From contig RFKV01000048.1 in the NCBI GenBank assembly GCA_003694175.1, positions 1 to 13,911 on the forward strand: a stretch of DNA of 13,911 nt, given 5' to 3'. The DNA comes from Candidatus Dojkabacteria bacterium (lineage in GTDB: Bacteria; Patescibacteriota; Dojkabacteria; J137). The translations under genes were made by a program, and so were the position numbers. Each line of letters starts with the position of its first letter. Within the stretch, counting starts at the first letter, position 1. A model generated the notes under the pieces. That model was not told where the DNA came from and did no database searches. It was given only the letters and a program-made list of their open reading frames with translations. Positions 6,460 through 13,911 of the stretch are shown in pieces.

Positions 6460-9400
6460 TCAGGATGTAGTATTAACTGAGTAGTTACTCAGTATACTTA
6501 CAGTTCGATGGTCATCAATGTTTGCATACCTGATCTTTATGCTTGGATTTTTTTTATCACCATAAAGTATTATCACTTCTAAGTTTGATTTTTCTTTTTG
6601 TACCATAACTGATTTAATTTCAAGTAACTTTTCTCTATTGAATTCATCGCAGATGTTTATCGTAATTTTGTTTGGTTTTGATAATTTTTCAACGTCTACA
6701 ATATCATTAACTGACAATGATTTTTTTTCGTCTCTTTCATTAACTGTGCAAACCAGTATAAGAGGTATAGAGTCTTTAATGAGTTCCTTAAACTTGTCAA
6801 AAACTTTTGGAAAAATTACCGCTTCTGTTTGACTTACATAATCCCCTATACTTAAAATTGCCATTTTAGAGTTATCTTTTTTTGTTTGAGTTATTTTTAT
6901 ACTTGTTGTGATTACCAAAAGTTTAATTTTTTCACCTTCTTGCATTTCTTCAAGGTCAGAAATCTTCCCAAATCGATCAGTTAAAAGAACCCAGCGATAG
7001 TTATCTAGAGGATGATATGTAACGAAAACACCTAAAAATTCATGCTCCCAATTAGTTTTTTCGATTTGGCTTGCAGGTTTAACGTCTGGTAGGGGAGTTT
7101 TTGAAACACAACTTCGTTTATTTTCCTCTGCTACACTAAATAGTTCAAGAGTATCAACTGGATTTGTTTTTTTATACTTTGAAAATTTAGCTGTGACAAC
7201 AGGAATTAATTCTAACAATGCGTTGGGTTCTCCAAAAATTGACATGGCTCCCGATTTTATTAACGCTTCTAGATTTCTTTTGTTTAAGTTTTCTACACCA
7301 ACTTTGAATACGAAATCATCAAGGTTTTCGAAGTCTCCAAGTTCTTGTCTTTTTGAAATGATCATTTCACATAATTTAGTTCCAACATTCTTTATTGCTC
7401 CAAGACCAAAACGTATACAATCATCTCCTTCAGTTGAAAAATTTACCATTGATGTATTTATGTTTGGTGGTAAGACTTTGAAACCCATTCTTTTAGCCTC
7501 TGCAATATCGATGGCTATTCTTTCAAAATCAGTAAGGTCAGACTGTAGCAGTGCAGTCATAAATTCAAGTGGGAAATTGGCTTTGAGGTATGCACATTTA
7601 TACGCAAGTATGGCGTAACCTGCGGCATGTGCCTTGTTAAAGCCGTAATCGGCAAAAGGTAACAGGTATTCCCAAAGTTTTTTTGCTATCTCTTCGTTTA
7701 TTCCTCGATCAATACAACCTTTTTTAAATTTTTCTTCTTCTTTGTCCATTACATCTTTTTTCTTTTTGCCCATTGCTCTCCTTAGGAGATCTGCTCCCCC
7801 CATTGTGTATCCAGCTATATCAACAGCTATCTTTATTACTTGCTCTTGATAAATTGCGTAACCATATGTTGAGGATAAGATAGGCTCTAACTCAGGAGTT
7901 ATATAACTTACTTCTTCAAGTCCATGTTTTCTTTTAATATAACTTGGTATGTATTTCATGGGTCCCGGTCTATATGCTGCGGCCATGAAGCATAAGTCTT
8001 CTAGACTATTTGGCTTAAGTTCTCTTAAATATTGTTTCATTGGGGGAGACTCAAACTGAAATACACCTGTTGTTTCTCCTTTACAAAAGATCTCTTCAAA
8101 AGTTTTTTTATCTCCGTCGGGTATTGTGCGATAATCAATATTTATGCCTTTGTTTTCTTTGATGTAGTTTATTGTGTTTGCAACAATAGTAAGAGTTCTT
8201 AATCCTAAAAAGTCAAACTTCATAAGTCCAATCTCTTCAAGTTGCGGTCCCTCATATTGAGTTATAACTCTGCTTTCTCCTCCACTCTCGTACTGTTCCG
8301 GAACATATTCAACAACCGGTCCTGGTGTAATCAGATGTCCACATGCATGAACGGAAATGTGTCTAGCCATATTGTCAATTTTTTTGACTGTTTCAGCAAG
8401 TTTTTTTAATTTTTCATCGCTATTTATGATTGCGGAAAATTCTTGATCTGTCTCCATCATTTTATCCATAGAGTAAGGTTTACCAAATAAAACCATTACC
8501 ATCTTACTAAGTTTATCTGCTATTTTAAGATCTATACCCATTACTCTTGCCACATCTCTAATCGCTGCTTTTGTTTTTAACCTTCCAAAAGTGCAGATTG
8601 CTGTCACAGACTCATTGCCGTACCTACTTTTTACGTATTCTATTACCTCATCCCTCCTTGTATCTTGTATATCTATGTCTATATCAGGTGGTGATGGTCT
8701 TTCTGGATTTAGAAATCTTTCAAAGTAAAGTTCCCACCAGATTGGTTCTGCTTCAACAATGTCAAGACAGTACGCAACGGCACTACCTGCAACCGAACCT
8801 CTTACACCAACAAGTATTTTGTTTTGAGCTGACCATTTCATCAGATCAGAAACCACTAGAAAATAGTCGTCAAAGCCTTTGTTGTGTATAACTTCCATTT
8901 CATAAGTGAGCCTTTTGACAAGATTTGGATGTAGGAGTTCCCTTGCTTTTGACTCGTTTATGCCGACTTCGTCAACTGTTTGATTAACTGTTTCAGGTAG
9001 GACTAACTTTTCAAAGAGTATGTTATATCGATTCGTTGGGTTTCTATTTAAAACGTCCATGCTTGGATATTTTTTCAACGCCCCTTCAAAAACCATCTCT
9101 CTTAAGAGTTTGTGCGATGTAGTGTTGTCAGGAACATTCCAAAACTTGGGTTGTACTCTATCAAAAGCAATCGAGTAATTTTCAATTTTTTCAGCAACTT
9201 TCATCGTATTTTCAACCGGGGTGACATCATCAGAAAATTTTTTCAGCATCTCCTCAGGTGAGAGTATGTACGTACCTTCGTATCCTTTTCTAGAGTTTGG
9301 GTCATCTAGTTTAGTGCCATCCTTGATACAAAATAAAATTGACTGCACGTCCTGATCTTCATTTGTCAAGTAATGCGCATCTGCTGTAGCAATTAATGGG

Positions 9401-10083
9401 ATTTTGTATTTTTCTGAATACTCTCTAAGCTTATTGTTGCAGATTTTTTGCAGAATTATGCTATCGATGCTTTCTTCAACAACCGTTTCATCGTCATTTT
9501 CTTTTAGTATAAATTTCTTTTCTGATTCTTTTAATTCATCGCTACCTGAAAAATTCAACCTCTGAAGTTCAAGATAAAAGTCATCTTTAAAGACAGACTG
9601 AAGAAACTTCACCCAGTCTTCAGCTTTTTCGTATTCCCCTCTTAAAATATATCTATTTATTGGGCTTGCCATGCATGCAGACGTGCATATCAGTCCCTCA
9701 GAATATTTTTTTAAAGTTTCTCTATCTATTCTTGGTCTATAGTAATATCCCTCGATATGTCCAACTGTAACAAGTTTAATGAGATTTTTGTATCCGATAA
9801 AGTTCTTTGCAAGCAGGAGTAGATGAAAATATTTAAGACCGTCAACTGTCTGTTTAATAGTTCTTTCTGTAGGGGCAATATAGACTTCACACCCTAAAAT
9901 TGGTTTTACGCCATTGTCCCTACAGCATCTCCAAAATTCTGGTACTCCATACATAACTCCATGGTCAGAAATGGCACACGAATCCATACCAAGTTCCTTA
10001 ATCCTTGCAACTAGAGATGGAATCTTAATTACACCATCCAAAAGTGAGTATTCAGTATGAACATGCAAATGGGTGAAGGACAT
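6460..10083 (-). CDS. dnaE: DNA polymerase III subunit alpha
   Basis: This 1207-residue DnaE-type replicative polymerase is the catalytic core of chromosome replication. The PHP domain (about 3-270) opens with HLHVHTEYSLLDG and includes ATADAHYL at about 226-233. The palm carries PDIDID with Asp467 and Asp469, and FDFLGL with Asp624, matching the three catalytic Asp of the family. YRPGPM (about 706) and GFNKAHAAGYA (about 812) are conserved. Helix-hairpin-helix (about 900-935) and OB-fold (about 1050-1120) regions follow. Oddities: a charged insertion of some 30 residues in the PHP domain (about 182-212), and a nucleotide-binding loop VGVRGSVAGS one residue shorter than the common VGPGRGSGAGS. 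No intein and no exonuclease domain. The start ATG lies 6 nt after an extended -10 and has no proper Shine-Dalgarno site. It is transcribed alone, divergently from galU. Confidence 0.97.
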   Translation of the reverse strand: MSFTHLHVHTEYSLLDGVIKIPSLVARIKELGMDSCAISDHGVMYGVPEFWRCCRDNGVKPILGCEVYIAPTERTIKQTVDGLKYFHLLLLAKNFIGYKNLIKLVTVGHIEGYYYRPRIDRETLKKYSEGLICTSACMASPINRYILRGEYEKAEDWVKFLQSVFKDDFYLELQRLNFSGSDELKESEKKFILKENDDETVVEESIDSIILQKICNNKLREYSEKYKIPLIATADAHYLTNEDQDVQSILFCIKDGTKLDDPNSRKGYEGTYILSPEEMLKKFSDDVTPVENTMKVAEKIENYSIAFDRVQPKFWNVPDNTTSHKLLREMVFEGALKKYPSMDVLNRNPTNRYNILFEKLVLPETVNQTVDEVGINESKARELLHPNLVKRLTYEMEVIHNKGFDDYFLVVSDLMKWSAQNKILVGVRGSVAGSAVAYCLDIVEAEPIWWELYFERFLNPERPSPPDIDIDIQDTRRDEVIEYVKSRYGNESVTAICTFGRLKTKAAIRDVARVMGIDLKIADKLSKMVMVLFGKPYSMDKMMETDQEFSAIINSDEKLKKLAETVKKIDNMARHISVHACGHLITPGPVVEYVPEQYESGGESRVITQYEGPQLEEIGLMKFDFLGLRTLTIVANTINYIKENKGINIDYRTIPDGDKKTFEEIFCKGETTGVFQFESPPMKQYLRELKPNSLEDLCFMAAAYRPGPMKYIPSYIKRKHGLEEVSYITPELEPILSSTYGYAIYQEQVIKIAVDIAGYTMGGADLLRRAMGKKKKDVMDKEEEKFKKGCIDRGINEEIAKKLWEYLLPFADYGFNKAHAAGYAILAYKCAYLKANFPLEFMTALLQSDLTDFERIAIDIAEAKRMGFKVLPPNINTSMVNFSTEGDDCIRFGLGAIKNVGTKLCEMIISKRQELGDFENLDDFVFKVGVENLNKRNLEALIKSGAMSIFGEPNALLELIPVVTAKFSKYKKTNPVDTLELFSVAEENKRSCVSKTPLPDVKPASQIEKTNWEHEFLGVFVTYHPLDNYRWVLLTDRFGKISDLEEMQEGEKIKLLVITTSIKITQTKKDNSKMAILSIGDYVSQTEAVIFPKVFDKFKELIKDSIPLILVCTVNERDEKKSLSVNDIVDVEKLSKPNKITINICDEFNREKLLEIKSVMVQKEKSNLEVIILYGDKKNPSIKIRYANIDDHRTVSILSNYSVNTTS

Positions 10084-10089
10084 GCCTCA

Positions 10090-10098
10090 ATTTTAGCA
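10090..10098 (-). promoter_or_regulatory. Extended -10 promoter of dnaE (leaderless)
   Basis: The minus strand reads TGCTAAAAT, an extended -10, followed by six bases (TGAGGC) and the dnaE ATG. Transcription starting 7 nt after the -10 would begin at the A of ATG. No -35 box matches well. GAGG lies only 1-2 nt before the ATG, too close to act as a ribosome site. Confidence 0.6.
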
Positions 10099-10143
10099 TA
10101 GCAATCGAGCAAAATTTTTTAAAAGTATGTTCACTTTTTCTGA

Positions 10144-10152
10144 TGTTATAAT
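10144..10152 (+). promoter_or_regulatory. Extended -10 promoter, probably of galU
   Basis: TGTTATAAT is a perfect TATAAT with an upstream TG. It would start near 10159 and give a leader of about 80 nt. A weaker alternative, TTGATC (10207-10212) with TAGTCT (10229-10234), would start at the GTG itself. Confidence 0.5.
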
Positions 10153-10240
10153 AAGACCAGCAAAAAAGTATTAAATATTTTTTTGTTTTAAATTAAGTTT
10201 TTAATTTTGATCCTTTAAATAGGTTTTTTAGTCTTTTTTT

Positions 10241-11098
10241 GTGGTCAGTAAAGCTTTAATTACTGCGGCTGGGTACGGCACTAGGCTCCTTCCTGCTACA
10301 AAGAATGTTCCGAAAGAACTTCTTCCGATCATAGACACACCAACAATTAAATTTATAGTTGACAATTGCTTAGAAGCTGGCATCAAGGACATAATTATCG
10401 TGACAAGATTCGGTAATCATGCTATTGAAGATTTCTTCGATGCTGCACCAGCTCTTGAGAAGTACCTTACGGAAAACGGCAAGATAGAAGAAGCCGAAAA
10501 ATTGAAAAAAATGTACAGTTCTGCAAATTATATTTTTATAAGGCAGGATCCAACTCTACCCTACGGAAGCGCCTCACCTCTATATTCAGCAAGAAGATTA
10601 CTTCAAAGTGAACCATTTGTTTATTGTTGGGGAGATGATATTGTGATTGGTAAAGGAGTTGGTGTTTGTGAGAGCATAGACTTGTTTAATAAATCTGATG
10701 TGGATGTGACACTGTTTACCACACATGTTATCAAGGATATGGTGACTAAATTGGGTATGGTAGTTTTCGAAAAAGAGAGCAATTTTGTAAAAAGCATAGT
10801 CGAAAAGCCCAGTATCGACCAGGTAATTAGCCAATGCTGTCATGTTTCTAATTTTGTCTCAACTCCAGAAATTTTTGCTTATTTAAATCCAAAAAAAATT
10901 GACACTAAAGAATTCATTTTTCAACCAGCAATAAATCAACTTTGTCAAAAGGGACGTGTAAATGCTGTGAGAACAAAAGGAAAGTGGATGACAATGGGAG
11001 ACCCATTAAATTACGTTAAAACAATAATCGATATGGCGCTTTACAGAGAGGACTTAAGAGGTGACATTGTTGAGTATATAAAATCGTTAAACCTGTAG
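10241..11098 (+). CDS. galU: UTP-glucose-1-phosphate uridylyltransferase
   Basis: This 285-residue nucleotidyltransferase makes UDP-glucose and pyrophosphate from UTP and glucose-1-phosphate in the cytoplasm, feeding surface polysaccharide or glycolipid synthesis. The nucleotide-binding N-terminus has AAGYGTRLLPATK (9-21) and KELLPI (25-30), the GalU form of the GxGTRxxPxTK signature. GSASPLYSARRLL precedes the metal-binding WGDD at 130-133 (Asp132, Asp133), and VEKPS is at about residues 187-191. The C-terminal KGKWMTMGDPLNYVK contains the conserved GxWxxxGDPxxY pattern. Length is normal. The start is GTG: an in-frame TAG at 10229-10231 leaves no upstream alternative, and no Shine-Dalgarno site is visible. 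It is flanked by oppositely transcribed dnaE and mutS and so is probably monocistronic. Only a weak hairpin (AGAC/GTCT at 11109-11121) with T-rich sequence follows. Confidence 0.95.
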   Translation: MVSKALITAAGYGTRLLPATKNVPKELLPIIDTPTIKFIVDNCLEAGIKDIIIVTRFGNHAIEDFFDAAPALEKYLTENGKIEEAEKLKKMYSSANYIFIRQDPTLPYGSASPLYSARRLLQSEPFVYCWGDDIVIGKGVGVCESIDLFNKSDVDVTLFTTHVIKDMVTKLGMVVFEKESNFVKSIVEKPSIDQVISQCCHVSNFVSTPEIFAYLNPKKIDTKEFIFQPAINQLCQKGRVNAVRTKGKWMTMGDPLNYVKTIIDMALYREDLRGDIVEYIKSLNL

Positions 11099-11269
11099 AT
11101 TTGGCTTAGACTTATCGTCTCATTTTAATTTTTTCAAAAGGAGCTAATTTCTTTACTTGTATATTTCTTACAATTTAAAAACGGCCTTAAAACAACGAAG
11201 CTTGATTTAGATCAAAAACTAATTAAGTTTATTTTAAGCATTACATAAAGGCAATTTAATTGATTTTAC

Positions 11270-13774
11270 CTAGCTCCAAAGCTCAATTGCATCGGGTGAG
11301 ATTTGTGCAGGTTTACCGGATAATACTTTTTTGCTGCTAAATCGATCTGGGGATTTTGTGATTTCGTTTTTAGTCCTCTGATGAGATTCAAATAAATTTA
11401 GAATTTCATTTGCTCTTTTTACTACTTTTGCCGGTACTCCAGCCATTTTGGCCACATGAACTCCATAACTTCTACTTGCAGAACCTCTGATTATTTTATG
11501 TCTAAATCTAATTTCATTGTTTTCTTCCTCCACTTCTATGGTATAGTTAACTATTGATGGTATGTGCTTCTCAAGTTCAACAAGTTCATGATAATGAGTA
11601 GCAAAAAGCGTTTTTGCCTTTATTTCTTTACTAACGTATTCGATAATTGACCATGCAATTGCAACTCCGTCGTAAGTACTTGTTCCTCTGCCAACTTCAT
11701 CAAGTATTATTAGACTTTTATTGTTTGCATTATTCAAAATATTTGCAGTTTCAATCATTTCGACCATAAAAGTTGATTCCCCTTTTGATAGATAATCAGC
11801 AGTCCCAATTCTTGTAAAAAGTTTTTCCAAAGGTGTAAACACAAATTTTTTAGCTGGCACAAAGCTACCGATTTGAGCTAAAAGATATATTAATGCTACT
11901 TGACGAATATAAGTGGATTTTCCGGACATATTTGGCCCTGTAATTATGTGTACTCTTTCCTGATCATTAAATTTTGTGTCGTTAGGAATAAACTTATCCA
12001 CAATTCTTTCTACTACTGGATGTCTACCAGATAAAATCAAATCTTCGTTTGAGTTATTTTCATCACTTATCTGTGGTTGGACGTAGTGATACTTTCTTGC
12101 AATGTGAGCAAAGTTTGCTAAAACATCAACTTCTGCTATCCTTCTTGCAATTGTCAAAATAGTTTTTAAATAATCAGAGGATTTCACAACTAAGTCTTTA
12201 TATAGACTACTTTCTAACTCAACCAACTTTGATCCAGCAGTTAAAATCTCTTCCTCAAGCATTTTAAGCTCTTGAGTTACGTATCTTTCAGCATTTGCAA
12301 GGCTTTGTTTTCTTATATATCTATCCGGTACTTTAGAAACATTTGATTTGGAGACCTCGATGTAGTAACCATAGACTTGATTAAATCCTATTTTTAAGGA
12401 GCTAATTTTGGTTAATTCAATTTCTTTTTGTTGGATTTCGGCAAGGGTCTTTTTTGAGTTTTGTGTCAGGGATCTAAGTCTGTCGACTTCGGAATTATAC
12501 CCCTCTGCAATTACATCTCCTTGAGACACTAAGGCAGGTGGATCTTCCGCAAGTGTAGTCTCAAGTAACTTAACAAAACTGTTAATCTCCTCCTCATCTT
12601 CTTCGTTATATATTTTGTATATTGCTCTCAATTCACTATTTAAGTTTTTTGTTTCAATGATGAATTTTTTAAGTGATACCATTTCTTTTGGATTTATTGT
12701 TGCGTTACCAATTTTTGCACTCAGTCTTTCTATGTCACCTATTCTGTCAAGGATTTTTCTACATTCATCTAAAATTATGTTGTTTTTAAAAAGCTTATCA
12801 ACAATTTTGTTCCTTTCACAAATCAAGTTTCCATCTTTTAGAGGTTTTAAAATCCATTGCCTAAGTAGTCTTTTTCCCATTGCGGTCCTACATTCGTTTA
12901 TTACTCCGTACAGAGTATTTTTCTCATCGCCACTGTTTGATATGAAAATTTCTAGATTTCTAATTGTTGAAAAGTCAATCTGTAAATAAGGAGAAAAATC
13001 AATATATGTCACTTTGTTTAGGTGTTTGTTTAGTATCTTTTGAGTATCATTTAAATAAGATATTAGCTCTCCTAATGAAAAAGTTATCCCTTGCTTAATC
13101 TGGTCAGTTAAGTTATTTGGAAGTAAAAAATTTAAATTTTCGACTTTGAAATGCTCCTTCAGAATTTGCTTGCATTTTTCTATTTCAGGTTTGGATCTAA
13201 ACTCACTAATGAAGGCCTTATTAAAAACTGTACTTATTGTATTGACGTTACTGGTAATAATTTCTGCTGGTGATATTTTCTCCAGCTCTTGTTTTAGTGA
13301 TTTTACATCTTGTGTATCAAAAATATTAATTTCTCCAGTTGAAATGTCGGCATACGCAACACAAAAGATAGAACTGGACTTATCATTATCAGTTTGATAA
13401 ATACTTGCAATAAAGTTGTTTTCGGCATCTTTAAGGTTAGTAGCATCTATTATTGTTCCTGGGGTAATAATCTTTGTTACTTTTCTGTCTACAAGCTTAC
13501 CTGGTTGAGCCTCTTCTGTTTGATCAGCGATCACAATTTTTGCGTTAGTTCCCAGTAGTTTTGGAAGGTAATTAGATAAAGCATGACAAGGAATTCCCGC
13601 CATTGGTCTACGATTTTCGTCCTTGCCTCTACTTGTGAGAGTAATTCCTAATACTTTAGAAACTAGCTTAGCATCCTCGTCAAACACCTCATAAAAGTCA
13701 CCAAGCCTAAATAGAACAATTGAGTCAGAATACTCAGCCTTAATTTTATTGTACTGATCTTGCATCGGGGTCAT
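11270..13774 (-). CDS. mutS: DNA mismatch repair protein MutS
   Basis: This 834-residue MutS recognises mismatches and starts strand-directed repair with its ATPase clamp. The mismatch-binding domain has FRLGDFYEVF with the Phe27-Tyr28-Glu29 motif that contacts the mispair, identifying MutS1 rather than MutS2. The connector and lever region follows (ERLSAKIG at about 350). The ATPase has Walker A GPNMSGKST (Gly618-Lys-Ser620), Walker B LIILDEVGRGTSTYDG with Asp692-Glu693, and FATHYHEL. The C-terminal tail (about 795-834) is short and polar, so an E. coli-type tetramerisation domain is doubtful. No mutL is in the window. The start ATG has an in-frame ATG three codons later; both lie next to an extended -10 with no ribosome site. 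The gene is convergent with galU. Confidence 0.97.
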   Translation of the reverse strand: MTPMQDQYNKIKAEYSDSIVLFRLGDFYEVFDEDAKLVSKVLGITLTSRGKDENRRPMAGIPCHALSNYLPKLLGTNAKIVIADQTEEAQPGKLVDRKVTKIITPGTIIDATNLKDAENNFIASIYQTDNDKSSSIFCVAYADISTGEINIFDTQDVKSLKQELEKISPAEIITSNVNTISTVFNKAFISEFRSKPEIEKCKQILKEHFKVENLNFLLPNNLTDQIKQGITFSLGELISYLNDTQKILNKHLNKVTYIDFSPYLQIDFSTIRNLEIFISNSGDEKNTLYGVINECRTAMGKRLLRQWILKPLKDGNLICERNKIVDKLFKNNIILDECRKILDRIGDIERLSAKIGNATINPKEMVSLKKFIIETKNLNSELRAIYKIYNEEDEEEINSFVKLLETTLAEDPPALVSQGDVIAEGYNSEVDRLRSLTQNSKKTLAEIQQKEIELTKISSLKIGFNQVYGYYIEVSKSNVSKVPDRYIRKQSLANAERYVTQELKMLEEEILTAGSKLVELESSLYKDLVVKSSDYLKTILTIARRIAEVDVLANFAHIARKYHYVQPQISDENNSNEDLILSGRHPVVERIVDKFIPNDTKFNDQERVHIITGPNMSGKSTYIRQVALIYLLAQIGSFVPAKKFVFTPLEKLFTRIGTADYLSKGESTFMVEMIETANILNNANNKSLIILDEVGRGTSTYDGVAIAWSIIEYVSKEIKAKTLFATHYHELVELEKHIPSIVNYTIEVEEENNEIRFRHKIIRGSASRSYGVHVAKMAGVPAKVVKRANEILNLFESHQRTKNEITKSPDRFSSKKVLSGKPAQISPDAIELWS

Positions 13775-13780
13775 AATCTG

Positions 13781-13789
13781 ATTATATCA
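13781..13789 (-). promoter_or_regulatory. Extended -10 promoter of mutS (leaderless)
   Basis: The minus strand reads TGATATAAT, a perfect TATAAT with an upstream TG, then six bases (CAGATT) and the mutS ATG. The predicted start is the A of the ATG. No convincing -35 box is present. The rest of the window to 13911 shows no gene. Confidence 0.65.
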
Positions 13790-13911
13790 AATACCTGTTT
13801 TCTGAATTGTTATGTTTAATGTGGCAGAGTTTTAAGTATTTTTTTTATTTTGTAATGGTTAATTATTTATTGCGAACGCTAGATTTCGTAAAAAACATTT
13901 AAATCTAATAC

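Noticed and set aside
7193..7618. A 141-codon open frame on the plus strand inside dnaE
   Set aside because: It mirrors the conserved dnaE frame, with no ribosome site and no recognisable domain.
8571..8891. A 106-codon open frame on the plus strand inside dnaE
   Set aside because: It is antisense to the conserved polymerase active-site region; its composition follows from the dnaE codons.
6460..10083. Intein in dnaE, a frequent insertion site
   Set aside because: The palm, finger and catalytic motifs are continuous, with no splicing motifs or homing-endonuclease region.
11140..11210. AAGGAG followed by a TTG-initiated 17-codon frame between galU and mutS
   Set aside because: The spacing is loose, TTG is a weak start, and the peptide resembles nothing known.
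11099..11269. Terminator for the convergent galU and mutS genes
   Set aside because: Only a 4-bp AGAC/GTCT stem and a 5-bp TTGAT/ATCAA stem are visible; neither is strong enough to annotate.
13855..13902. A 15-codon ATG frame near the right edge
   Set aside because: Too short, no ribosome site and no recognisable peptide; the region is very AT-rich.
1..13911. Alternative genetic code (UGA as Gly)
   Set aside because: dnaE and the first gene end in TGA at family-typical ends, and conserved proteins show no internal TGA.

Overview
The window is low-GC DNA with compact genes. It most likely comes from an uncultivated bacterium of the Candidate Phyla Radiation (Patescibacteria). The clues are a small TraC-like protein directly upstream of a VirB4-type ATPase, a Cys-rich repeat surface protein with a C-terminal membrane anchor, tRNAs without encoded CCA, and few Shine-Dalgarno sites. 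UGA is a stop codon here (dnaE and the first gene end in TGA), so the UGA=Gly code of Gracilibacteria/Absconditabacteria does not apply. The lineage is an inference from gene content; I cannot place it to class.

Layout. (1) 1-1909, plus strand: the 3' part of a Cys-rich surface protein gene containing a 144-bp tandem repeat. It overlaps by ATGA a COG0523/CobW-type P-loop protein with a CxCC motif and a His cluster. (2) 2052-2663, minus strand: a small heat-shock protein gene (Hsp20) with a strong terminator and a CIRCE-like HrcA operator at its predicted transcription start. (3) 2668-5708, plus strand: tRNA-Gly(UCC), a promoter, a TraC-like/VirB4 pair (cytoplasmic motor of a type IV secretion or pilus-like machine), then tRNA-Arg(UCU) with its own promoter. 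(4) 5709-6459 has no intact gene. About 440 bp of it is a heavily frameshifted radC pseudogene, which is unmistakable once the frames are stitched together. (5) 6460-10083, minus strand: dnaE, the replicative polymerase. (6) 10241-11098, plus strand: galU, divergent from dnaE. (7) 11270-13774, minus strand: mutS, convergent with galU. The last 137 bp hold only the mutS promoter region.

How the parts relate. dnaE, mutS and dead radC are replication/repair genes but not one operon: galU lies between dnaE and mutS on the other strand. dnaE and mutS share an unusual start layout: an extended -10 element ending exactly 6 nt before the ATG, with no Shine-Dalgarno site, which predicts leaderless mRNAs. 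cobW, by contrast, has a strong AGGAGG site and is translationally coupled to the surface protein. I found no mobile element, CRISPR array, rRNA or intein. The points most worth following up are the radC remnant, the leaderless promoters, the CIRCE-like site at hsp20, the missing G4 aspartate in the CobW-like protein, and the near-identical Cys-rich repeats.
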